Shown here piece after piece: positions 25,078 through 36,415 of a DNA stretch of 64,000 bases. The translations under genes and the position numbers were made by a program. The notes below the pieces were generated by a model that saw nothing but the letters and a program-made list of their open reading frames with translations, was not told where the DNA came from and did not search any database. Numbering within the stretch: the stretch's first letter is position 1; every line of letters starts with the position of its first letter. Source of the stretch: Halothiobacillus sp. (GTDB taxonomy: Bacteria > Pseudomonadota > Gammaproteobacteria > Halothiobacillales > Halothiobacillaceae); assembly GCA_024635755.1 (NCBI GenBank), contig JAGXIF010000026.1, positions 1 to 64,000 of the forward strand, given 5' to 3'.

Positions 25078-26211
25078 ATGGCCTGGAATGAGCCAGGTGG
25101 CGGTAAGGATCCCTGGTCGAACCCACGCGGCCGGGGTGGCAAACCGCCCAATATCGACGACGCTCTCGGGCGCCTCAAAGACCGCTTCGGCGGCGGTGGC
25201 ATGGGCGGTGCAGGGGGCAGCAAGGGTATCCTCGCCATCCTTGCGATCGTCCTGATCGGCTGGCTGCTTTCGGGCATCTACATCATCGACGAAGGCAAGC
25301 GCGGTGTCGTGCTGCAGTTCGGCAAGTACAGCACCACGGCCGGCCCCGGTCCGCACTGGCACATGCCTTACCCGATCTCCGACGTGATCACGGTCAACGT
25401 TGACGAGTACCGCGACCGCGAGTTGAGCATGACCGTGCTGACCAACGACGAGAACATCGTCGACGTCGACCTGGCCAGCCAATTTACGGTGAGCGATCCT
25501 GTCGAGTTCCTGTTCAACGTCCGTGATCCCAACGGCACGCTGCAGGACGTCATGCAGAGCGCGATTCGGGAAGTCATCGGCAGTAGCCGGATGGACTACG
25601 TCCTGACCGACGGTCGGGTCGAGATCGTCGAGGCAGTGCGCTCCCGCATGCAGGACCTGCTCGACTCCTACAGCACCGGTCTGACCGTGCGTTCGGTCAA
25701 CCTGCAGGACGTGCAGCCGCCCGAAGCGGTCCAGTCGGCCTTCGAGGATGCTATCCGGGCCCGTGAGGACGAGCAGCGCTACATCAACGAGGCCTTGGCC
25801 TACGCCAACCAGGTGGTGCCGCGTGCCCGTGGTGACGCCGCCCAGATCCTCGAGCAGGCCAAGGGCTATCGGTCTCGCGTGATCAACCAGGCCCAGGGTG
25901 AGGTCGCGCGCTTCAACGCCCTGCTCAAGTCGTACCAGATCGCGCCGTCGATCACCCGCGAGCGCATCTACGTCGACACGCTCGGCGAGATCTACGCCAA
26001 GGGCAACAAGATCCTGGTGGATCCGGCGAATTCGGGCAACATCCTCAATCTGCCGGCTGGTGTCCAGGGCGCTGCCGCTAGAGGGCTCGACCCGGGTCGC
26101 GACGTGGCTCCTTTGGCGGTGCCGTCACTGTCCACCAGTCAAAGCTTCGCCAATGAGATGGGCACCTCCAACAACAACCGTTCCGGTCTGCGTACGAGGG
26201 GGTCAGAATGA
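25078..26211 (+). CDS. hflK: HflK, membrane regulator of FtsH
   Basis: 377 residues. SPFH/prohibitin-family partner of HflC; the complex surrounds FtsH and modulates its proteolysis. The N terminus is Gly/Pro-rich and cytoplasmic (MAWNEPGGGKDPWSNPRGRG), followed by one membrane span (about 60-80, ILAILAIVLIGWLLSGIYII) and the periplasmic SPFH domain with DEGKRGVVLQFGKY and MQDLLDSYSTGLTVRSVNLQ. A helical stretch rich in Ala/Gln/Arg follows (RGDAAQILEQAKGYRSRVIN). CTGGAGTAAG precedes the ATG. It overlaps hflC as ATGA. Confidence 0.95.
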   Translation: MAWNEPGGGKDPWSNPRGRGGKPPNIDDALGRLKDRFGGGGMGGAGGSKGILAILAIVLIGWLLSGIYIIDEGKRGVVLQFGKYSTTAGPGPHWHMPYPISDVITVNVDEYRDRELSMTVLTNDENIVDVDLASQFTVSDPVEFLFNVRDPNGTLQDVMQSAIREVIGSSRMDYVLTDGRVEIVEAVRSRMQDLLDSYSTGLTVRSVNLQDVQPPEAVQSAFEDAIRAREDEQRYINEALAYANQVVPRARGDAAQILEQAKGYRSRVINQAQGEVARFNALLKSYQIAPSITRERIYVDTLGEIYAKGNKILVDPANSGNILNLPAGVQGAAARGLDPGRDVAPLAVPSLSTSQSFANEMGTSNNNRSGLRTRGSE

Positions 26212-27122
26212 ATTGGGTCACACGGCTTTTGCTGCCGGTCATCGTCGTGATCGTGTTCCTCTATGCGACCGCGACCTTCCAGGTGGCTGAATACCAAGAA
26301 GGCGTCAAGTTCCGTCTTGGTGAGATTGTCGAGACGGATTTCGAGCCGGGGCTTCACTTCAAGTTGCCCTTCGTCAACTCGGTGCGCCTGTTCGATATGC
26401 GTATTCTCTCCTTGTCCACGCCGCCCGAGCGGTTCCTGACCAGCGAGAAGAAAAACCTGATCATCGACTACTACATCAAGTGGCACATCATCAATCCGTC
26501 GGACTTCTACCGGGCGACCCGTGGGCGTGAGGCGGTGGCCGAGAGCCGCTTGAATCAGATCGTCAAGGACAGCATGAAGAGCCAGATTTCCAGCCGCACC
26601 ATTGCCGAAGTGGTGTCCGGGGATCGGGATCTGTTCATGCGCAACGTCATCGAGACCACTAACGAGGACATCGCCGGGCTGGGCCTGGAGATCACCGACG
26701 TGCGCATCATGCGCATTGAGTTGCCGCAGGAAGTGCGGCAGTCGGTCTACTCGCGGATGGAGAAGGAGCGTTCCACGGTGGCCAAGGCGATCCGCTCGCG
26801 CGGTGAAGAGCAGGCCAAGCGGATTACCTCCGACGCCGACCGGCAGCGGGTGGTCATCGTCTCCGAGGCCGAGCGTGAGGCCGACGAGATCCGAGGTGAT
26901 GGCGATGCTGAGGCGGCGCGCGTCTATGCCGAGTCCTACTCGCAGGATGAGGAGTTCTTCGCCTTCTATCGGAGCATCCAGGCCTACAGCAAGGCCTTCG
27001 GCAATGGCGGTGATACCTTCGTCCTCAGTCCGGACAGCCCGTTCTTCCGATACTTCCGCTCGCCGGATGGCGCTTCCGCGGACCAGCCGGACGTTTCCGG
27101 CGCCGCCTTGCCGGCACGCTAA
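26208..27122 (+). CDS. hflC: HflC, membrane regulator of FtsH
   Basis: 304 residues. N-terminal signal-anchor (about 5-22, LLLPVIVVIVFLYATATF) then a periplasmic SPFH domain: EYQEGVKFRLGEIVETDFEP GLHFKLPF, then VRLFDMRILSLSTPPERFLT. A long coiled helix at about 180-255 contains RSRGEEQAKRITSDADRQRV. It forms the hetero-oligomeric HflKC cage. Starts within the hflK stop, so stoichiometric coupled translation is expected. The small DUF2065 gene follows after 27 bases, the conserved arrangement. Confidence 0.95.
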   Translation: MNWVTRLLLPVIVVIVFLYATATFQVAEYQEGVKFRLGEIVETDFEPGLHFKLPFVNSVRLFDMRILSLSTPPERFLTSEKKNLIIDYYIKWHIINPSDFYRATRGREAVAESRLNQIVKDSMKSQISSRTIAEVVSGDRDLFMRNVIETTNEDIAGLGLEITDVRIMRIELPQEVRQSVYSRMEKERSTVAKAIRSRGEEQAKRITSDADRQRVVIVSEAEREADEIRGDGDAEAARVYAESYSQDEEFFAFYRSIQAYSKAFGNGGDTFVLSPDSPFFRYFRSPDGASADQPDVSGAALPAR

Positions 27123-27149
27123 GCGGATGACGGGCGCGGCGGTGCAGGC

Positions 27150-27332
27150 ATGATGGACGATCTGCTGCGCGTACTCGGCCTGGTGCTGATCATCGAGGCG
27201 GCCCTGCCGTTCATCAGCCCGCGGGTTTATCGCCAGGCGGTCGCCCAGATCGCGCTGACGCCGGACGCTCGATTGCGGGGCATTGCCCTGGTAGTGCTAT
27301 TGGTCGGGCTTGCGCTCTGGGTCTGGGGCTGA
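27150..27332 (+). CDS. DUF2065 (YjeT-like) small membrane protein
   Basis: 60 residues, two hydrophobic segments (LLRVLGLVLIIEAALPFISP and IALVVLLVGLALWVWG) joined by a short basic/polar loop (RVYRQAVAQIALTPD). The sequence pattern and position after hflC match the YjeT/DUF2065 family, whose function is unknown; its location suggests a link with the HflKC-FtsH complex. It ends the operon before a strong terminator. Confidence 0.88.
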   Translation: MMDDLLRVLGLVLIIEAALPFISPRVYRQAVAQIALTPDARLRGIALVVLLVGLALWVWG

Positions 27333-27375
27333 TCGCCGCGTTCTATCACTGTCGTTTTCCGCACAAGCATTCACG

Positions 27376-27402
27376 AACCCCAGCCCGGGCTGGGGTTTTT
27401 TG
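27376..27402 (+). terminator. Strong terminator ending the hflKC unit
   Basis: A self-complementary stem AACCCCAGCCC / GGGCTGGGGTT (27376-27397) followed by TTTTTG. Confidence 0.92.
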
Positions 27403-27413
27403 TGTCCGGCGTT

Positions 27414-27419
27414 TACAAT
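27414..27419 (+). promoter_or_regulatory. Candidate -10 box for hisZ-purA
   Basis: TACAAT (five of six) lies 110 bases before hisZ, just past the terminator; a -35 would overlap the terminator and is not well formed. Confidence 0.3.
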
Positions 27420-27528
27420 GACCGGGTTTTGCCCCGTGACGTGCCCGAGAGCATCGTTTCCATGGCATGTCGTCCGGCTTCGAGCCGACGGCACTCGCTC
27501 TCACCCAAACATTCGAACCAGCTAACGC

Positions 27529-30013
<2,485 letters not shown>

Positions 30014-30092
30014 TCAGGCCCTTTTCAGCCGCGCGCCGCCGCCGATTTGTAAATCGTTGCGGTGCAGGTCTTTATTTTCCGGTAAAAACCCG

Positions 30093-30175
30093 TAAAATCG
30101 CGCCACTTGAATTTCCCCCGGTGCATTGCCGGGGCTGCGAGATTGGCCGATAGGCCAAAAACGCCGTTCGCGGCG
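30093..30175 (+). promoter_or_regulatory. Leader region of the rpsP operon: candidate -10 and two hairpins
   Basis: TAAAAT at 30093-30098 is a plausible -10 (weak -35 upstream). The leader then has two small perfect hairpins: TTGGCC-GATA-GGCCAA (30143-30158) and CGCCG-TTCG-CGGCG (30162-30175), the latter closed by a stable UUCG tetraloop. Neither has a T-run. They may stabilise the leader or bind a ribosomal protein. Confidence 0.4.
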
Positions 30176-30216
30176 CAATCTGGCAGTCACATATCCAACA
30201 GGAATCGTTAAGCGTT

Positions 30217-30483
30217 ATGGTCAAGATTCGTCTGGCTCGTACTGGTGCCAAAAAGAAGCCCTTCTACCACGTCGTAGTCACCGACAAGCGCAATGCGCGT
30301 GACAGCGGTGCCTACGTTGAGCGCCTCGGGTTCTTCAACCCGGTAGCCCGTGGCCAGGAAGAGCGCCTGCGTCTGGACCTCGATCGCCTGGCCTTCTGGC
30401 AGGAGCGTGGTGCCCAGACCAGCGAGCGTGTCGCGTCTTTGGTGCGCCAGAGCAAGAAGCAGGCGACTGCGACTGCCGAGTAA
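30217..30483 (+). CDS. rpsP: 30S ribosomal protein S16
   Basis: 88 residues: starts [20 protein letters not shown], then [22 protein letters not shown]. Early-assembling 30S protein. Normal length with an Ala/Thr-rich tail. First gene of the conserved rpsP-rimM-trmD-rplS operon. The ATG follows AGGAATCG at close spacing. Confidence 0.97.
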   Translation: MVKIRLARTGAKKKPFYHVVVTDKRNARDSGAYVERLGFFNPVARGQEERLRLDLDRLAFWQERGAQTSERVASLVRQSKKQATATAE

Positions 30484-30521
30484 GTCGTGCGGGCACCTCG
30501 TCACATGCAAGCGAGTGGCCT

Positions 30522-31043
30522 GTGACTGACTCGAACGGTCCGGTCGATCCGATAGTCATTGCCCAGCTTGGCCGTCCCTACGGCATCAAGGGCTGGGTGT
30601 GGCTGCATCCGTATACTCGGCCGGCCGAGAACATCAAGCGCTATCGGGATGTCTATCTGCGCACGGCGCAGGGTGAAGTCCAGGCGGTGCGGATAGACAA
30701 GTTGTCGGTGACGCCCAAGGGCATCACTGCCAAGTTCGCCTCGGTCGACGGCCGCGACGGGGCGGAAGCGCTGGCCCGCGCCGAGGTGTTGGTGGAGCAC
30801 GACGCGCTTCCGCCGGCCGGCCCGCGGGAATACTACTGGCGCGACCTGGTTGGTTGCGAAGTGGTGCACGTCACCGGTCAGGTGCTGGGCACCGTCCGGG
30901 AATTGATGGAGACCGGTGCCAATGACGTTCTGGTGGTCGAGGGAGACCGCGAGCGCCTGGTGCCGTTCTTGCCTGACGAGGTGATCAAGGACGTGGACTT
31001 GGCTGCCAAGCGGATAGAGGTCGACTGGGACCCCGACTTCTGA
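30522..31043 (+). CDS. rimM: Ribosome maturation factor RimM
   Basis: 173 residues from GTG 30522. Binds S19 and matures the 30S head. An N-terminal RimM beta-barrel (VIAQLGRPYGIKGWVWLHPY) and a PRC-barrel C-terminal domain (REYYWRDLVGCEVVH, GANDVLVVEGDRERLVPFLP) are clear. The GTG start is the only reasonable one upstream of the conserved core. It overlaps trmD by one base. Confidence 0.96.
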   Translation: MTDSNGPVDPIVIAQLGRPYGIKGWVWLHPYTRPAENIKRYRDVYLRTAQGEVQAVRIDKLSVTPKGITAKFASVDGRDGAEALARAEVLVEHDALPPAGPREYYWRDLVGCEVVHVTGQVLGTVRELMETGANDVLVVEGDRERLVPFLPDEVIKDVDLAAKRIEVDWDPDF

Positions 31044-31819
31044 TGCAGATTTCGGTGGTGACCCTGTTCCCCGAACTGGTGGAGGCGGGAAACCGCTGCG
31101 GCATGGTTCGGTCGGCCCTGGAAAAGGATGTGCTGTCGGTGCGGGGTTACAACCCGCGCGACTGGTCAGAGGACCGCAATCGACGCGTCGACGACCGCCC
31201 CTTCGGCGGCGGTCCGGGAATGCTGCTGCAGCCCGGCCCGATTTGCGGCGCGATCGATGCGGCGGTGGCTGAGCAAAGCGGCGAACGACCGCTGGTGGTG
31301 GCTCTTTCGCCGCAGGGCAGGCGCCTCGATCGGCACGTGGTCGCCGACTGGTCCGAACGGCGAGCGCCCCTGGTGCTCGTCTGCGGACGGTACGAGGGGT
31401 TCGATCAGCGGATACTCGATTCCCGAGTGGACGTCGAATATTCGCTGGGGGACTTGGTCCTTTCGGGCGGCGAGTTGGCCGCGATGGTGGTGATCGATGC
31501 CATCGCCCGCCGCCTGCCCGGCGTGGTCGGGGATGCCCAGTCGGTAGTCGAGGATTCCTTCGAGGCCGACCGGCTGGATCATCCGCATTACACGCGGCCT
31601 CCCGCATGGGAGGGCCGCGGGGTGCCAACGGTCCTGAGCAACGGGGATCATCGGCGTATCGCTGAATGGCGCGCCGAACAGGCGGTGCTGACAACGGCCC
31701 GGCGCAGACCGGACCTTTTTACGGAACATGGACCGACCGCAGACGAGCGGGCGGCACTGGAAAGACACTGGCTCGGTGGCGAACAGGATGCCTCGGCCAG
31801 CAACAGAAAACGCGATTGA
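31043..31819 (+). CDS. trmD: tRNA (guanine-N1-)-methyltransferase
   Basis: 258 residues. Makes m1G37 and prevents frameshifting. SPOUT-class trefoil knot fold: [16 protein letters not shown] at the N terminus, [31 protein letters not shown] and [20 protein letters not shown] of the SAM knot, then the linker and catalytic Asp region ([18 protein letters not shown]). Starts in the rimM stop. The rplS ATG follows 16 bases later. Confidence 0.97.
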   Translation: MQISVVTLFPELVEAGNRCGMVRSALEKDVLSVRGYNPRDWSEDRNRRVDDRPFGGGPGMLLQPGPICGAIDAAVAEQSGERPLVVALSPQGRRLDRHVVADWSERRAPLVLVCGRYEGFDQRILDSRVDVEYSLGDLVLSGGELAAMVVIDAIARRLPGVVGDAQSVVEDSFEADRLDHPHYTRPPAWEGRGVPTVLSNGDHRRIAEWRAEQAVLTTARRRPDLFTEHGPTADERAALERHWLGGEQDASASNRKRD

Positions 31820-31835
31820 TAACAGGTGGCGGAAA

Positions 31836-32183
31836 ATGAGCGAGATCATCCAGAGAATCGAAGCCGAACAAATGACCCGCGAGGTCCCGGACTTCGGCCC
31901 CGGCGACACAGTCTCCGTTGACGTACGGGTAAAGGAAGGCGACCGTGAGCGCCTCCAGGCATTTGAAGGCGTCGTCATTGCCAAGCGCAACCGTGGCCTG
32001 AACTCCGCGTTCACGCTGCGCAAGATCTCTTACGGCGAGGGTCTGGAGCGCGTCTTTCAGACCTACAGCCCGCAGATCGCCGCGATCAAGGTCAAGCGCC
32101 GCGGTGACGTCCGGCGCGCCAAGCTGTACTACCTGCGTGGTCGTACCGGCAAGGCCGCCCGCATCCGCGAGCGCCTGGGCTGA
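31836..32183 (+). CDS. rplS: 50S ribosomal protein L19
   Basis: 115 residues: [20 protein letters not shown], then [20 protein letters not shown] and the basic C terminus ([20 protein letters not shown]). The start at 31836 has GGTGGCGG upstream; the frame continues open into trmD but L19 homologs begin here. Last gene of the operon, followed by a terminator. Confidence 0.97.
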   Translation: MSEIIQRIEAEQMTREVPDFGPGDTVSVDVRVKEGDRERLQAFEGVVIAKRNRGLNSAFTLRKISYGEGLERVFQTYSPQIAAIKVKRRGDVRRAKLYYLRGRTGKAARIRERLG

Positions 32184-32206
32184 TCCAGCCCCCGTTCGAC
32201 TGATCG

Positions 32207-32246
32207 AACCCCCGCACCGCTCGCCGGTGACGGGGGTTTTGTTTTG
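32207..32246 (+). terminator. Terminator of the rpsP-rplS operon
   Basis: AACCCCCG (32207-32214) pairs with CGGGGGTT (32231-32238) across a 16-base loop, followed by TTGTTTTG. Confidence 0.85.
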
Positions 32247-32296
32247 TTGGCTATCGCATTTCGCGGATCGATGAACGCTGTGATGAGGCTGACGGT

Positions 32297-33005
32297 ATGA
32301 GCACAGGTTGGTTGGCGGGGATCGGCGGTTGCCCCGGTGGTTGGCTGGCGATTGCCCAACCCGAGGCATCCGGGCCTTCCGGCGCGGTGCGCGCGGTGGT
32401 CGCCCCGCGCCTCGAGTCGCTGCTGGCCGAGTCCGACGGGATCCGCCTTGCGGGCATCGACAATGCCCATCGGCCTGTCCGAAAGCGATCCGCGTCGGTG
32501 TGATCAGTTGGCACGTCAGCGTCTCGGCGCACGTGCCTCCTCGGTGTTTCCCCCGCCCTTGCGCCCGACACTGGTTGCCGCGACACACGCCGATCTCGCG
32601 GCAGGCCGGGGAAAAGGCGTCTCGGCACAGGCCTGGAATCTCTTCGCGCGGGTCCGGGACCTCGGTGACCTGCTGGGCGAGCGGGTCGAGTGGCGCCAAC
32701 GGCTGGTCGAGGTCCACCCGGAGCTCTCCTTTCTCGCGCTGAATGACGACGAACCGCTGCCGACGTCCAAGCACCGGATCGATGGCATCTACCGACGCCG
32801 GGCCGTGGTGATCGGAGTGTTCGGGATGCCGGCGATCGAGTCGGCCGTGGAGCAGCTAGCCGGATCGCGCGTGAAGGAGGGCGACATGTTCGATGCCTCC
32901 GCGGCGCTTTGGAGTGCCCGTCGACAGGCCGAAGGCAGCGGCGTGTGCCTCCCGGCCAGCCCGCTCCTCGATGCTCGCGGTCTGCCGATGCGGATTGTTT
33001 TCTGA
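32297..33005 (+). pseudogene. DUF429 (predicted RNase H-like) gene broken by a one-base frameshift
   Basis: Two overlapping frames each carry half of a DUF429 protein. Frame 1 (from ATG 32297) gives GWLAGIGGCPGGWLAIAQPE and ends at LAGID. The other frame continues PIGLSESDPRRCDQLARQRL, SSVFPPPLRPTL, KGVSAQAWNLFARVRDL and VEVHPELSFLALN to a stop at 33005. Removing one A at 32462/32463 joins them as IDMPIGL, the family consensus. The usual catalytic-looking Asp of the VDGCPGGW block is Gly (GIGGCPGGW). So the gene is probably inactive, unless the extra base is a sequencing error. DUF429 proteins have unknown cellular roles. Confidence 0.75.
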
Positions 33006-33014
33006 CTCAGTCGG

Positions 33015-33042
33015 CTTGAAATCTCGCCGGCCGTCCCCATTT
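33015..33042 (+). promoter_or_regulatory. Sigma-32 (heat-shock) promoter of htpG
   Basis: CTTGAAA (33015-33021), a 13-base spacer, then CCCCATTT (33035-33042). This matches the RpoH consensus CTTGAAA-N11-16-CCCCATnT at every defined base and lies about 90 bases before the htpG ATG. Confidence 0.92.
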
Positions 33043-33131
33043 CCTTGGCGTCGACGGCGGCCGTTGGCGGTCGTCGCCGCATCGGATCGAAACCCGCGTA
33101 ACCCCGAGCGATAACACGGAGACCCGCTTTC

Positions 33132-35015
33132 ATGAGCCAACCACAGACGCACGCTTTCCAGACCGAGGTCACGCAACTGCTCCGGTTGATGATCCATTCG
33201 CTGTATTCCAACCCGGAAGTGTTCCTGCGTGAACTGATCTCGAATGCATCGGATGCCTGCGACAAGCTGCGCTTCGAGGCGCTGGCCGATGATGGCCTTT
33301 ACGAGAATGACAAGAACCTGCGGGTGCGCGTGTCCTTCGATGCAGACCAGAAGACCGTCACCATCGATGACGACGGCATCGGCATGAACCACGAGGAAGT
33401 GGTCGAGCACATCGGCACCATCGCCCACTCGGGCACCAAGGCGTTCCTCGAGCAGCTCGAGGCCGGCAAGAAGCAGGATCTCCAGCAGATCGGCCAGTTC
33501 GGCGTCGGGTTCTATTCGGCCTTCATCGTCGCCGACCACGTCGAGTTGACGACGCGCCGCGCCGGCGTGGGCGCCGAGCACGGCGTGCGCTGGACCTCGG
33601 ACGGCGAGGGCGAGTACACCATCGAGACGGTCGACAAGCCCGAGCGCGGTACCCGCATCGTGCTGCACCTGCGCGAGGACCAGCAGGAGTTCGCCGACGA
33701 TTTCCGCCTGCGCTCGGTGATCCGCAAGTACTCCGACCACATCAACTTCCCGGTCCAGATGTGGGTGCCGCCCAAGACCGAGAAGGACGACGAGGGTAAC
33801 GAGACGCAAGTTCCGGGGCGCTGGGAGATGGTCAACGACGCCAACGCCCTATGGACCCGGCCCAAGAGCGATATCTCCGACGAGGAGTACACCGAGTTCT
33901 ACAAGCACGTTTCCCACGACTGGGAGCCGCCGCTGACCTGGGCCCACAACAAGGTCGAGGGGAAGGTCGAATACACCTCCTTGCTCTACATCCCCAAGCG
34001 TGCCCCGTTCGACCTTTTCGAACCCGAGCAGAGCCACGGCGTGAAGCTGTACGTCAAGCGTGTGTTCATCATGGACGACGCCGACAAGCTGATGCCGCGC
34101 TACCTCCGCTTCGTGCGCGGCGTGATCGACTCGGCCGATCTGCCGCTGAACGTCTCGCGCGAAATCCTGCAGTCCAACCGTGTGCTCGACACCATCCGCT
34201 CGGGGTCGATCAAGCGCGTGCTCTCGCTGCTCGAGCAGATGGCGAAGAACGAGCCGGAGAAGTTCGCCGGCTTCTGGAAGACCTTCGGTCGCGTGCTCAA
34301 AGAAGGCGTGGGCGAGGACTTCGGCAACAAGGAGAAAATCGCCGGGCTGCTGCGCTTCACCTCCACCAAGGGCGAGGGCAGCGACGAGACGGTCTCGCTG
34401 GCCGATTACATCGAGCGCATGGCCGAAGACCAGGACGAGATCTACTACATCATCGCCGACAGCTACCAGGCAGCGATGGCCTCGCCGCACCTGGAAATCT
34501 TCCGCAAGAAGGACATCGAGGTACTGTTGCTCTCCGACCGGGTCGACGAGTGGCTCATGGCCCACCTGACCGAGTTTGACGGCAAGAGCCTCAAGTCGGT
34601 GACCAAGGCGACGCTTGATGTCGACGAGGAAGAGGAGAAGGAGTCCGACCAGGAGAAGGCCGAGCACGAGGAACTGATCAAGCGCCTCAAGGAGACCCTT
34701 GGTGACCAGGTGGATGATGTCCGCCGCTCGCGTCGCCTGGTGGATTCCCCGGCGTGCCTGGTGACCGGCGAGGACCAGGTCAGCTTGCACCTGCAGCGAC
34801 TGCTCGAGCAGGCTGGCCAAGAGGCGCCTACGGTCCGTCCAATCCTCGAGATCAACCCGGATCACCGCCTGCTCCAACAGGCCGAGAAGGAGGCCGACGA
34901 CGAGCGCTTTGCCGACATCGCCCATGTGCTGTTCGGCCAGGCCGCCCTGGCCGAGGGTGGCAAGCTCGCCGACTCGGCCGATTTCGTCAGCCGGTTGAAC
35001 CGTTTGCTGGCCTGA
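33132..35015 (+). CDS. htpG: Chaperone protein HtpG (Hsp90)
   Basis: 627 residues. Bacterial Hsp90. The GHKL ATPase domain starts FQTEVTQLLRLMIHSLYSNP with ELISNASDA, DDDGIGM and the lid FGVGFYSAF. The middle domain has the catalytic-loop Arg region (DSADLPLNVSREILQSN) and the C-terminal dimerisation domain spans about 515-627. The acidic linker (EEEEKESDQEKAEHEE, about 495-515) is as usual. Preceded by a consensus heat-shock promoter and followed by a terminator, so it is monocistronic. Confidence 0.97.
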   Translation: MSQPQTHAFQTEVTQLLRLMIHSLYSNPEVFLRELISNASDACDKLRFEALADDGLYENDKNLRVRVSFDADQKTVTIDDDGIGMNHEEVVEHIGTIAHSGTKAFLEQLEAGKKQDLQQIGQFGVGFYSAFIVADHVELTTRRAGVGAEHGVRWTSDGEGEYTIETVDKPERGTRIVLHLREDQQEFADDFRLRSVIRKYSDHINFPVQMWVPPKTEKDDEGNETQVPGRWEMVNDANALWTRPKSDISDEEYTEFYKHVSHDWEPPLTWAHNKVEGKVEYTSLLYIPKRAPFDLFEPEQSHGVKLYVKRVFIMDDADKLMPRYLRFVRGVIDSADLPLNVSREILQSNRVLDTIRSGSIKRVLSLLEQMAKNEPEKFAGFWKTFGRVLKEGVGEDFGNKEKIAGLLRFTSTKGEGSDETVSLADYIERMAEDQDEIYYIIADSYQAAMASPHLEIFRKKDIEVLLLSDRVDEWLMAHLTEFDGKSLKSVTKATLDVDEEEEKESDQEKAEHEELIKRLKETLGDQVDDVRRSRRLVDSPACLVTGEDQVSLHLQRLLEQAGQEAPTVRPILEINPDHRLLQQAEKEADDERFADIAHVLFGQAALAEGGKLADSADFVSRLNRLLA

Positions 35016-35041
35016 TGGTCTGAACAACGGATAGCGACAAG

Positions 35042-35070
35042 ACCCCCGGCACGTGTCCGGGGGTTTTTGT
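35042..35070 (+). terminator. Terminator of htpG
   Basis: ACCCCCGG / CCGGGGGT (35042-35049 with 35057-35064) with a seven-base loop and then TTTTG. Confidence 0.9.
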
Positions 35071-35160
35071 TTGCGGGGTGTGCATCGACGCTGGCGGAAG
35101 ATTCGCGCCCACCCGTCGCCTGCCGCCTTGGAAGCCGGCCGGCTCGTCTTCAGGCAGTGG

Positions 35161-35189
35161 TTTTTATCCAATCCCTCGCATGCGATAAT
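35161..35189 (+). promoter_or_regulatory. Candidate promoter of lpxC
   Basis: TTTTTA (35161-35166), 17 bases, GATAAT (35184-35189, five of six). Transcription would start about 25 bases before the TTG start codon. Confidence 0.4.
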
Positions 35190-35220
35190 CGCCGGATTTA
35201 CCGGCTTGGGTTCTTCGATC

Positions 35221-36138
35221 TTGGTTCAACAACGCACACTCCGAAACACCATCCGCGCCACGGGGATCGGTCTGCATACCGGTGAGCAGGTTCGCCTGAC
35301 ACTCAAGCCGGCCCCGGCGGATTCCGGAATCGTCTTTCACCGAGTCGATCTGGGTCAGGACGCGCTGATCCCGGGGCATGCCTTCAATGTCGGGGAAACC
35401 CAGCTCTCCACCACGTTGGTCAAGGACGCGGTCAAGATTTCCACCGTCGAACACCTTATGTCGGCGCTTGCCGGACTGGGCATCGACAACTGCCTGGTCG
35501 AGATCGACGGGCCGGAAATGCCGATCATGGACGGCAGCGCCAGCCCCTTCGTCTTTCTGATCCAGTCGGCGGGCATCGAGGAGCAGAACGCGCACAAGCG
35601 CTTCATCCGCATCCTCAAGCCGGTCGAAGTGGTCGACGGCGATCGCTGGGTGCGCTTCGATCCGCACGAGGGCTTTCGCGTGGCCATGTCGATCGACTTC
35701 AACCACCCGGTGCTCGACAAGTCCGCGCGCCTGGCGGAGATCGATTTCTCCTCCACCAGTTTCGTCAAGGAAGTCGCCCGGGCGCGCACCTTCGGCTTCA
35801 TGAGCGATCTGGAGATGATGCGTTCGCGCAATCTGGCGCTGGGTGGCTCGGTGGACAACGCCATCGTGGTCGGTGAGGAGCACATCCTCAACGAGGACGG
35901 ATTGCGTTACGGCGACGAGTTCGTCAAGCACAAGATCCTCGATGCCATCGGCGACCTGTATCTGCTGGGCTGCAGCGTGATCGGCAGTTTCACCGGTCAC
36001 AAGTCGGGACATGCACTCAACAACCAGCTGCTGCGTACCTTGCTGGCCGATGAGTCGGCCTACGAGATGGTGACCTTCGAGAACGAGGAGCCGCCCCCGG
36101 TTTCCTTTTCGCGACCGGCGGCGCAGATTGCCGAGTGA
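35221..36138 (+). CDS. lpxC: UDP-3-O-acyl-N-acetylglucosamine deacetylase
   Basis: 305 residues, exactly the E. coli length, starting at TTG 35221 ([20 protein letters not shown] follows the initiator). Zinc-dependent committed step of lipid A synthesis. Zinc ligands are in [14 protein letters not shown] (first His) and [10 protein letters not shown] (His and Asp); [10 protein letters not shown] contains the catalytic His. An ATG far upstream (35053) would add a 56-residue extension overlapping the htpG terminator and is rejected. The rare start codon could keep synthesis low, which fits an enzyme whose dosage is critical. In relatives it sits near secA, as here. FtsH, its known protease elsewhere, would be modulated by HflKC (25078-27122). 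Confidence 0.96.
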   Translation: MVQQRTLRNTIRATGIGLHTGEQVRLTLKPAPADSGIVFHRVDLGQDALIPGHAFNVGETQLSTTLVKDAVKISTVEHLMSALAGLGIDNCLVEIDGPEMPIMDGSASPFVFLIQSAGIEEQNAHKRFIRILKPVEVVDGDRWVRFDPHEGFRVAMSIDFNHPVLDKSARLAEIDFSSTSFVKEVARARTFGFMSDLEMMRSRNLALGGSVDNAIVVGEEHILNEDGLRYGDEFVKHKILDAIGDLYLLGCSVIGSFTGHKSGHALNNQLLRTLLADESAYEMVTFENEEPPPVSFSRPAAQIAE

Positions 36139-36171
36139 GCCTAAAAGCGGCCTGGACTGGCTTCTGGAACG

Positions 36172-36198
36172 AAACCCGGCAAACCGCCGGGTTTTTTC
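36172..36198 (+). terminator. Terminator of lpxC
   Basis: AAACCCGGC (36172-36180) pairs with GCCGGGTTT (36186-36194) around AAACC, then TTTC. Confidence 0.9.
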
Positions 36199-36415
36199 AT
36201 TGCAGCATGTTCTGCCGCCCCTGGGCGGCCTCGCAGATAGCAAGCGGGCGATGGAGCGAAGGGGAAGTGGATGAAAGATTAGCGGTTGGTTCCTGCCCGG
36301 CAGTGGACATTGCCGCTTGACTAGGGAAGACTGTTTCCCGCCATTTTCGACCTCTTGATTTGGCGGCCGGCACTGGACGCCGGCACGGTACAACAACGCA
36401 AAGGAGTGTAATGGC

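Noticed and set aside
30484-30521. A tRNA or small RNA between rpsP and rimM
   Set aside because: The gap is only 38 bases and has no cloverleaf.
35053-35220. An upstream ATG start for lpxC adding 56 residues
   Set aside because: The extension overlaps the htpG terminator and does not resemble LpxC; homologs begin at the TTG.
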